Shown one piece after another: positions 7,076 to 12,799 of a stretch of 18,728 bases of DNA. Source of the stretch: Methanothrix sp. GTDB taxonomy: Archaea > Halobacteriota > Methanosarcinia > Methanotrichales > Methanotrichaceae. Every line of letters begins with the position of its first letter. Position 1 is the first letter of the stretch. Location: the NCBI GenBank assembly GCA_028679775.1, contig JAJRAX010000117.1, positions 1 to 18,728 of the forward strand, in the 5' to 3' direction. Both the position numbers and the translations under genes were made by a program. The notes under the pieces were generated by a model. That model had not been told where the DNA came from. It worked only from the letters and a program-made list of their open reading frames with translations, and did not search any database.

Positions 7076-7509
7076 TTCAAACCCCCCAGAAATGCCTTGA
7101 TCTTCTGAACAAAGACCTTGGCCTCAGCATCGTTTGTGGGATAGGATAGATCCAGCACCGGAACGCCTTTGGTCCTGATCAAGAGCCTCACCAGCTCGTT
7201 GGTTCGAGAGCAGCCTGAACAACCGGTCAGCCATCCGGGATCTTCCACGATGATGGCCGCTTCTGACTCCTCGATGATTGGTCCGATCAAAGACATCCGG
7301 CCCCGGACACCAGATGGAACATCCACTGCCGCGTAGCGCAACCCCTTCTTGGGCCCCTCGGGAGTGACATTCAAAGGCGGAGACTGAATGTTGTTGGCTG
7401 TAACTAGGTTACGAACCGCTTCCGGAACTACAAGCGCCTTGTGGCCCATCCTCTCCACAAGGTCTGAGAGTATCATGCTGGTGGGAGGATAAACGATAAC
7501 TTTTGCCAT
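7072..7509 (-). CDS. mmp5: Methanogenesis marker protein 5
   Basis: The 145-residue protein matches methanogenesis marker protein 5, a family restricted to MCR-containing archaea and without an assigned biochemical function. Distinct marks are the N-terminal [40 protein letters not shown] in the middle, and the highly conserved [14 protein letters not shown] segment with a C-x2-C pair (about residues 95-98). The C-x2-C could bind an Fe-S cluster or take part in thiol chemistry; that is inference. It begins with ATG 7509 after a GAGGT SD, 9 bp after mmp6, and its stop overlaps the mmp15 GTG start. The coupling to mmp15, an ATPase activator, suggests the two proteins act together. Confidence 0.9.
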   Translation of the reverse strand: MAKVIVYPPTSMILSDLVERMGHKALVVPEAVRNLVTANNIQSPPLNVTPEGPKKGLRYAAVDVPSGVRGRMSLIGPIIEESEAAIIVEDPGWLTGCSGCSRTNELVRLLIRTKGVPVLDLSYPTNDAEAKVFVQKIKAFLGGLK

Positions 7510-7518
7510 TGATTTACC

Positions 7519-7938
7519 TCAGGATAAATCCTCTTTTATTATCTCTTCCAGCCTTCCGATGGGAAGAGGTCTCTTCTTTTCTGGAACGACCGGGATATCG
7601 CCCTCCCAGGCCAATGCCCTGGAGATCATGGGCAGAATCTTCGATTCCGACTCGATCATGTAAAATCCGGGCCTGGCACCCCCCCCTCTGCGACCGCGGC
7701 AGCGCCTGGGGTCTCCAGGAGGAAATCCCCGGTCTTTTATGAATATGCCGACGGGATCAAGAGCACGGATCTCTTTGACGAGAGCATTGATCACGTCCTC
7801 TTCGCCATTTATCACGACACCAAAGCAGGTCTCCTTGACGACAACATCGTACTTCGAGCCGTAGATCTTCATGGCTATGTCCGAGGGAAGGATATTCGAC
7901 TCTGAGGACGTTATCACATACTTTGTGATCAGCATCAT
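7519..7938 (-). CDS. mmp6: Methanogenesis marker protein 6
   Basis: The 139-residue protein matches methanogenesis marker protein 6, of unknown biochemical role. Its signature is the arginine- and glycine-rich central loop GFPPGDPRRCRGRRGGGARP, followed by GFYMIESESKILP and a C-terminal PLPIGRLEEIIKED. N-terminal KYVITSSESNILPSDIAMKIY and the VKETCFGVVINGEED segment suggest a small alpha/beta fold. The basic loop could contact an anionic partner or nucleic acid, which is inference. ATG at 7938 sits in an ATGA overlap with the mmp3 stop and has a textbook GGAGGTG SD. The loop is encoded by a run of eight G residues that keeps the frame intact. Confidence 0.9.
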   Translation of the reverse strand: MMLITKYVITSSESNILPSDIAMKIYGSKYDVVVKETCFGVVINGEEDVINALVKEIRALDPVGIFIKDRGFPPGDPRRCRGRRGGGARPGFYMIESESKILPMISRALAWEGDIPVVPEKKRPLPIGRLEEIIKEDLS

Positions 7939-9458
7939 CGCACCTCCTTGATGAAAATCGTCTCCCCTTCTGCCACATCCTTCAGCTTCTCAGGTTCGAG
8001 CACCCGGCCGATGAGATTAGTGGCCTCGAACTTCTCGCCCGATGGACCGTAGCGCCGATCCTCAGCAGTCTTTACTCCGACCATTCCTACCTTCTTAGAT
8101 ACCTGGTTGGAGACGGCTATTGATCCGGCAGGGACGGGGCCGGTCGGCTTGTTTTCGGGGAGCAGCTCCTTGTAGCTCAACGCATCGATCTCTGGCTTGA
8201 ATAGCAGAGTATTCTCGTAGACAAAATAGACTGGCAGAGGGCCAACAGGCCTCTCCTTGAGCCCGGTGACATGCCGGAAGTAATCAAGTGTCTTGGGAGC
8301 CAGGTCGCTATAGAGCTTGACTGCCACCAGCCGGCTGGAGGGCACGGCATGAAGGGTCACTGTCTTGCCCTTCAAGATGGCCATGGTTGCTCCGGGCTCT
8401 TGCCTGACCACCACGGCATCCTCGCCTTGGTAGCCGGTCACTTCAGTCGCTATCCCCATGGACTGCATCTGTTTAACTGCGTCCTTCAGGATGCTGCCCA
8501 TGAGCATGATGCGCTCCGGCTTCACATTGATCGTTATCGACTGGCCGGGACCTGCCAGCTTGATCATATCCATTCCAGAGGTAATCCTGGCTACTATTGA
8601 GTGGCTGGGATTCGAGGTCCTGTCCTGCTTGTAAACGAATATCCTGCCCAGACCCCTCCCGCTGGTCCTTACAGTTACAGCTCCTTCCAGGCGGGGTTCT
8701 CTATGCTCGAAGATCACCGGCTCTTTCAGAAGCAGGTCTGACGAGACATAAGAGCTGGAGACTGAATCGACCTTGAGGGTTCCGTCCCGGGTCACGGCCA
8801 AGAAGAACTCGGCCCCTAGAGGTGAGTCCTCCTGAAGCTGTGCTTGCACTGTCGTAAAGATCTCCATCCCATCTACCAGCAGCATGGTCAGATCCTGGGT
8901 TGCCTGTTTCTCGGTGATGTCCTGCCATTCCACAATGGGCTCGATGCCCTCGATCCTGTCGCCAGCCTGCAATCGGTCTAATGTGTTCTTTCCGCCCACG
9001 ATGTGACCGAGCACGCCACCGTCTTTGGGTGTTCCATAAGCTGCTGTATGCCTCCTTCTTACAAAAATGATCTGAGTGTTCTCTTTATCAAATCCAGCTG
9101 CGCCAAGAACAACTTCCCAGCGACTATATTCTCTGGCGTCACGTGAAAAAGAGATTTGAGAGACAAAAGGCCCGAAGGCAACGCCGTCTGCCGAGGCCCA
9201 CCTTACGGCACAACCGGAAATCCGGTCTATGCTCTCATGCCAGATCTTTTGGAGATCATTGTCTAATAGCTCGATTCTCAACTTGCCCTTGGTGGTGAGC
9301 AGCCAATAGGAGTTGGTCTGGCTCGACTTTTCGCCGCGACCTTTGACCACTCCTACTATTGCCCCTGGCGCAGGATTGGCACCGCATTTGCTCAGGGCGT
9401 CGGCAAGCTTTGCGCCGGGAAATAGCTCGATCTCTCTGCCATCAACGAAGACTCTCAA
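7935..9458 (-). CDS. mmp3: Methanogenesis marker protein 3 (MCR activation complex), TTG start
   Basis: Mmp3 is a large methanogen-specific protein and a component of the purified MCR activation complex. The 507-residue product begins MRVFVDGREIELFPGAKLADAL, then KCGANPAPGAIVGVVKG, a pattern usual for the family. Two cyclophilin-like stretches are visible: RRRHTAAYGTPKDGGVLGHI with VGGKNTLDRL near residues 165-190, and the C-terminal VKLYSDLAPKTLDYFRHVTG with SNQVSKKVGMVGVK, consistent with the divergent peptidyl-prolyl isomerase fold noted for the family. Cysteines occur at KCGAN and SGCAVRW. I choose TTG at 9458: it lies 1 bp after the atwA stop and 5 nt after a GGGGAG SD; the longer reading from 9545 overlaps atwA by 86 bp and gives an Arg-rich tail foreign to the family. 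Confidence 0.92.
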   Translation of the reverse strand: MRVFVDGREIELFPGAKLADALSKCGANPAPGAIVGVVKGRGEKSSQTNSYWLLTTKGKLRIELLDNDLQKIWHESIDRISGCAVRWASADGVAFGPFVSQISFSRDAREYSRWEVVLGAAGFDKENTQIIFVRRRHTAAYGTPKDGGVLGHIVGGKNTLDRLQAGDRIEGIEPIVEWQDITEKQATQDLTMLLVDGMEIFTTVQAQLQEDSPLGAEFFLAVTRDGTLKVDSVSSSYVSSDLLLKEPVIFEHREPRLEGAVTVRTSGRGLGRIFVYKQDRTSNPSHSIVARITSGMDMIKLAGPGQSITINVKPERIMLMGSILKDAVKQMQSMGIATEVTGYQGEDAVVVRQEPGATMAILKGKTVTLHAVPSSRLVAVKLYSDLAPKTLDYFRHVTGLKERPVGPLPVYFVYENTLLFKPEIDALSYKELLPENKPTGPVPAGSIAVSNQVSKKVGMVGVKTAEDRRYGPSGEKFEATNLIGRVLEPEKLKDVAEGETIFIKEVR

Positions 9459-9459
9459 A

Positions 9460-11070
9460 TTAACTCCCCAGCATCTCCTTCTCTTCCTCTTCTGTGATCT
9501 TGGCCAAGACCTCGCTGGGAATGCCTGTGAAGATCGCCTGTCCATTTCTCATTAGCATCGCTCGGTCGCAAACGTTTTTCACGAAATCCATATCGTGGCT
9601 GACGATGACGAACGTTTCTCCAAGCTCCTGACGGGCGTTTAAGATGGACTTTGTAACCTCGATCTTGGTAATGGCGTCCATTGTCCCTGTAGGCTCATCC
9701 AGGATCACTATTCTCGGCTCCTTTATCAGCACCTGCGCCATTGCCACGCGATGTCTTTCTCCCTCGGAGAGCTCGTCGGGCATCTTTGTCAATACTGCCT
9801 CAGCCTGCTCTTCTGAGAATCCCACCGTCTCCAGGGTGTGAATGGCCTTTCTCTCGGCCAGCTCGAAGGGCAGAGAGAGGCCGATGGCCTCGGTCAGGTT
9901 CTCTATGACGCTTCGGGATGGGTAAAGGGTGTACTCCTGGTGGAGGATGCCGATGTACTTGGTAGCCCTGCCGCGACCATTAGAGCCGAGCACAGTCATG
10001 TCCACCCAGTCGTCTCCTACCCTCACCGAAATGCTGCCGCCGGTAGGCGTGATGATGCCGCTAATCATCTTGGAGAACGTGGTCTTGCCGCCACCGGAAA
10101 CGCCGACCAACCCGAAGATCTCACCTTCTTTAACCTCCAGGCTGACGTTGTCCACAGCCTTAACCACGCCCCGGTCGATGCTGATATATCTCTTCGCCAG
10201 GCCGTTAGCCTTGATTATCGGCGCACCTACTTCGACGTCTTCGCGTTTGCCTAGCGTTCCAGCCATGGCAAGGAATTTTGCGGCAATATCCTTTGGATCG
10301 CCTTCGGCCTTAATCTCTCCGCCATCCAACAATATGGCTCTGTCGGTCAGTTCGACCATGACATCTTCCCAGTGGCTGGTGATGATCAGAGTCATGTTGA
10401 AGTCATGAACTGCACGTTTTATTGATTCGTGCACAACCTTGGCCGTTGACGGGTCGAGGGTTCCGGTGGGCTCATCGGCCAGAAGGATCATTGGCGACTT
10501 GGCGAGCTGTCGGGCCAGGACCACTCGCTGCTTTTCGCCTCCTGAAAGCTCTCTGGCCACGTGCATCAGACGATGAGAGAGGTTGACCTCGTCGAGGAGG
10601 TCCGCAGCACGGTGAACGCTTATGGAGTCTCCTTTCTCCTCGACCGCCCTCATGACGTTGGTGATCACACGCTCGTCGCCGTAAAGGGCAAACGTCCTCT
10701 GCAACATGATGGCTATTCGGTTGACAATGTCGCGTCGAAGAGGATCATTGATATCCAGAGATCCAAAATCGGCTTGGATAGGCGAGAGAACGCCTCCGCA
10801 GCGACACTTCTCGCCAGCATGTCCAGGCAGCTCTACGTGACGGCATTTCTCGCATCTGGCCACGTGGTATATCACGCTCCCAGTCAATCCGGGAAATGAC
10901 TCCACCCCGCGCAAAACATGCATGAGCACGCTCTTGCCGCAGCCGCTTCTGCCTAAAATCCCTACCGATTCGCCCTCTTCTATGACCAGATTTATGTTGC
11001 GAAGGGCTACAACATCACCAAATCGAACCGTCAGATCCCGTATCTCTATAAAAGGCGCCAAATCTATCAT
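9460..11070 (-). CDS. atwA: Methyl-coenzyme M reductase system component A2 (tandem ABC ATPase)
   Basis: AtwA supplies the ATP-driven step in reductive activation of MCR; it is a soluble ABC protein with no membrane segments. The 536 residues hold two ABC domains. First: Walker A GRSGCGKS (40-47), signature LSGGEKQR (175-182), Walker B ILLADEP (195-201), His switch in TSHWED. Second: Walker A GVSGGGKT (323-330), signature LSEGERHR (434-441), Walker B IVILDEP (454-460), switch VSHDMDF. Inserted in the first domain after Walker A is a Cys cluster, C73-x2-C76 and C89-x-C91, a likely zinc or Fe-S finger characteristic of A2. Both ATP sites look intact. ATG at 11070 leads the marker operon; its SD (GGGGC) is weak. 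mmp3 follows 1 bp downstream. A 246-bp region separates it from a divergent nitroreductase gene. Confidence 0.96.
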   Translation of the reverse strand: MIDLAPFIEIRDLTVRFGDVVALRNINLVIEEGESVGILGRSGCGKSVLMHVLRGVESFPGLTGSVIYHVARCEKCRHVELPGHAGEKCRCGGVLSPIQADFGSLDINDPLRRDIVNRIAIMLQRTFALYGDERVITNVMRAVEEKGDSISVHRAADLLDEVNLSHRLMHVARELSGGEKQRVVLARQLAKSPMILLADEPTGTLDPSTAKVVHESIKRAVHDFNMTLIITSHWEDVMVELTDRAILLDGGEIKAEGDPKDIAAKFLAMAGTLGKREDVEVGAPIIKANGLAKRYISIDRGVVKAVDNVSLEVKEGEIFGLVGVSGGGKTTFSKMISGIITPTGGSISVRVGDDWVDMTVLGSNGRGRATKYIGILHQEYTLYPSRSVIENLTEAIGLSLPFELAERKAIHTLETVGFSEEQAEAVLTKMPDELSEGERHRVAMAQVLIKEPRIVILDEPTGTMDAITKIEVTKSILNARQELGETFVIVSHDMDFVKNVCDRAMLMRNGQAIFTGIPSEVLAKITEEEEKEMLGS

Positions 11071-11145
11071 GCCCCATAAGCTAACTGTAATGTAAGGTTA
11101 ATCCGGTACCAATCCTGGCATAATGCTACTTAAGTTTATCCGAAG

Positions 11146-11153
11146 CTTTAAAT
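11146..11153 (-). promoter_or_regulatory. Possible TATA element for the atwA-mmp operon
   Basis: On the minus strand this reads ATTTAAAG, about 76 nt before the atwA ATG. With an archaeal spacing of about 25 nt the transcript would begin near 11120, leaving a leader of about 50 nt. Other A/T-rich stretches nearby (for example around 11163-11180) could serve instead. Confidence 0.33.
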
Positions 11154-11164
11154 GCGTTCGACCG

Positions 11165-11178
11165 ATAACGATTGTTAT
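11165..11178. promoter_or_regulatory. Short palindrome ATAAC-N4-GTTAT in the divergent promoter region
   Basis: The arms ATAAC (11165-11169) and GTTAT (11174-11178) are perfect inverted repeats around GATT. It lies between the divergent atwA operon and the nitroreductase gene, upstream of the proposed atwA TATA element, so it could be a regulator site. Five-base arms arise by chance easily; no second copy was seen in the window. Confidence 0.25.
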
Positions 11179-11269
11179 AGATTTCCCGCCCAAAAAAGAT
11201 GAAACCTTTATGACTTCTGCATGATTCTTCTTTCTTTGTATTTCCAATAACAAATGTAAAGCAGCACCG

Positions 11270-11277
11270 ATTTATAA
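11270..11277 (+). promoter_or_regulatory. TATA box for the nitroreductase gene
   Basis: The stretch ATTTATAA is a good archaeal TATA box, about 45 nt before the ATG. A start of transcription near 11300 would leave a leader of about 15-20 nt holding the GAAGG SD at 11308-11312. Confidence 0.5.
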
Positions 11278-11316
11278 GGGAAATGCTATAACAACTCAAC
11301 TGAATTTGAAGGAATA

Positions 11317-11829
11317 ATGATGGAAGCATTGCAAGCAATTAAGACTCGACGCAGCATAAGGAAATTCTTGGATAAGCCCGTCTCCAGAGAGATGATCAGA
11401 GAGCTTTTAGAGGCAGCAATGTTCGCGCCTTCTGCTGGCAATGAGCAGCCTTGGCAGTTCATCGTCGTTGAAGACCGGGCCCTGCTCGATGCGATACCCA
11501 GGATCTGTGCCACTGCATCAATGTGCCGGCAATCACCGGTGACGATAATGGTCTGTGCTGACAGCTCTTTAAGCAAATATCCGGATTTTTGGGTGCAGGA
11601 TTGCTCAGCCGCGGTGGAAAACATCCTCTTGGCAGCGCATGCTCAGGGTCTCGGAGCGGTTTGGGCAGGAGTCTATCCTCTGAAAGACAGGGTAGCAGCT
11701 TTCCAAAAGCATCTCGATCTGCCTGAGGAGATCACGCCATTTGCCCTGGTTGCAGTGGGCTTTCCTGCAGAGACCCCGGCCGCGCCACAGAGGTACAAAG
11801 AAGACCGGGTGCACTACAACGGCTGGTAG
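11317..11829 (+). CDS. Nitroreductase-family flavoprotein
   Basis: The 170-residue protein is a short member of the FMN-dependent nitroreductase superfamily. FMN-binding marks are the N-terminal IKTRRSIRKFLDKPVS, LEAAMFAPSAGNEQPWQFIVV (about 32-52), and the C-terminal-half GLGAVWAGVYPLKDRV with a final RVHYNGW. Such enzymes act as homodimers in the cytosol and pass two electrons from NAD(P)H or reduced F420 to quinones, nitro compounds or flavins; the substrate is unknown. Two adjacent ATGs (11317 and 11320) are possible; the second is better spaced (7 nt) from the GAAGG SD. It is monocistronic, divergent from atwA and convergent with a membrane protein gene. Confidence 0.92.
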   Translation: MMEALQAIKTRRSIRKFLDKPVSREMIRELLEAAMFAPSAGNEQPWQFIVVEDRALLDAIPRICATASMCRQSPVTIMVCADSSLSKYPDFWVQDCSAAVENILLAAHAQGLGAVWAGVYPLKDRVAAFQKHLDLPEEITPFALVAVGFPAETPAAPQRYKEDRVHYNGW

Positions 11830-11844
11830 TGCGCTAGGAGGCAT

Positions 11845-11870
11845 CATTGACTGGTGCCATTGACTGATGC
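11845..11870 (+). repeat. Two tandem 13-bp direct repeats
   Basis: CATTGACTGGTGC (11845-11857) is followed at once by CATTGACTGATGC (11858-11870), 12 of 13 identical. It fills part of the 68-bp gap between two convergent genes; no function is evident. Confidence 0.7.
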
Positions 11871-11897
11871 AGGCGGCGTTGTCAGATGAGGCATTTG

Positions 11898-12506
11898 TCA
11901 TCCGCCCCTGATCAGCTTCTCCTCCTCAACGATCTTCGAAAAGGCCTTCTTTCTCTTCCTGTAGGTGGTATAGACAATTGCGGCTGCAATTGCAATGGAC
12001 AAGACAAGGACGGCTATCGAGAATATGATTGATGATAGCATGCTTTCAGCCATCCCGTTCCCGATAGCTAAAACGACCTGTGGTCCCTCACTTCCAGAAT
12101 ATGAGGCATTAACCTGATAGATGCCTGGCCTGGCGACCTCAAAGGCCATGATGGAGCGCCCGCTGCGATCGCCTATGCTGTAGATGAGGCTCTCATTGGA
12201 GGCATGGACAACCAGATCATTGCCTGTGGCCATCTCTTTCAGGAAGACATGCAAATTTGGTATTTGCTCGTCTGTGTTGTAGACCGTGCCATTGAGGTAG
12301 CTTTTGTTCTCGTAGAAGATGGTGTACTCTCCGACCTCGGATAGATTCAGGTCTGCAACGCCAGGAGCCTTCATCTGAAGGAGATCGTTTTGCATATTAG
12401 AGGTGCCCTGGTACATGAACCCGGCAAATGCCGCAAATCCTATGACTATTATCAGCACAGCCAGGCCATAGTACCAGACTGCAGGCGAAACATCATTTCT
12501 ATTCAT
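11898..12506 (-). CDS. Membrane-anchored protein with an exposed beta-rich domain, unknown function
   Basis: The 202-residue protein has a membrane segment near 11-31 (YYGLAVLIIVIGFAAFAGFM), an extracytoplasmic region of about 120 residues, a second membrane segment near 157-182, and a strongly basic cytosolic tail starting RKRKK. The exposed part holds five N-x-S/T sequons (N54, N67, N72, N104, N133), fitting archaeal surface N-glycosylation. Strand-like phrases such as EVGEYTIFYENKS and VARPGIYQVNASYSG suggest an immunoglobulin-like or emp24-like beta sandwich. I do not recognise a named family. ATG at 12506 is chosen over the open frame start at 12623 because it has a GGAG SD and the added 39 residues look non-coding. 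It converges on the nitroreductase gene. Confidence 0.82.
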   Translation of the reverse strand: MNRNDVSPAVWYYGLAVLIIVIGFAAFAGFMYQGTSNMQNDLLQMKAPGVADLNLSEVGEYTIFYENKSYLNGTVYNTDEQIPNLHVFLKEMATGNDLVVHASNESLIYSIGDRSGRSIMAFEVARPGIYQVNASYSGSEGPQVVLAIGNGMAESMLSSIIFSIAVLVLSIAIAAAIVYTTYRKRKKAFSKIVEEEKLIRGG

Positions 12507-12590
12507 GAAAGTCTCCAGGTGTTTATCTATGCTAGCACATCGAATTTGCCTTTTGCGCCCCTGAAATGGAGCAGATGGGCGTGGGCACTG

Positions 12591-12609
12591 AGCAGCAATG
12601 CTCGCTGCT
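12591..12609. other. Small stem-loop in the divergent 12.5-12.8 kb intergenic region
   Basis: AGCAGC (12591-12596) and GCTGCT (12604-12609) form a perfect 6-bp stem around a 7-nt loop. It would fall in the leader of the minus-strand membrane-protein transcript if that starts downstream of the TATA element at 12677-12686. No other role is visible. Confidence 0.3.
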
Positions 12610-12676
12610 GGTATCAACTGCATAAGAAGAGCCTAACTGTCGCGAACACGCTGGTCGCAACGAACTGCTGCTATTA

Positions 12677-12686
12677 CTATATATAG
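12677..12686. promoter_or_regulatory. Symmetric TATA element CTATATATAG between divergent genes
   Basis: The 10-bp palindrome CTATATATAG is the best TATA-like sequence between the divergent membrane-protein and sensor-kinase genes. Being symmetric it could direct transcription either way. Forward, a start near 12710 would leave about 35 nt before the ATG of the short leader frame at 12746. Backward, the leader to 12506 would be about 145 nt. Confidence 0.45.
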
Positions 12687-12745
12687 AAACGCGCAGGACA
12701 ACTGATAAGATAGAAAAGCGCAATAGAATTAAGGGGGAGTTGATC

Positions 12746-12778
12746 ATGCAAATATCTTCCGAAAGATGTATATTCTGA
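12746..12778 (+). other. Possible 10-codon leader ORF before the sensor kinase
   Basis: An ATG at 12746 sits 6 nt after a strong GGGGGAG SD (12733-12739) and codes for MQISSERCIF before a TGA at 12776-12778. It is in the same frame as the kinase ATG at 12800, which itself has no SD. It may be a leader peptide whose translation allows re-initiation 21 nt later, or the original kinase start interrupted by a nonsense change. Confidence 0.4.
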
Positions 12779-12799
12779 ATCAATCATCAATCTCGAATC

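Noticed and set aside
9838..10408. Two overlapping plus-strand frames antisense to atwA
   Set aside because: The minus strand encodes the second ABC domain motifs here; the plus frames have no SD or family match.
11126..11338. Minus-strand 70-codon frame upstream of atwA
   Set aside because: It covers the divergent promoter region, lacks an SD and overlaps the nitroreductase start; treated as intergenic.
12507..12623. N-terminal extension of the membrane protein from 12623
   Set aside because: The added 39 residues are Cys/Arg/Pro-rich and lack an SD; ATG 12506 has a GGAG SD and leads directly into the first membrane segment.
12776..12778. In-frame TGA before the kinase read as selenocysteine
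   Set aside because: Selenocysteine use is not known in Methanosarcinales, and no SECIS-like structure was evident; a leader ORF or nonsense change is simpler.
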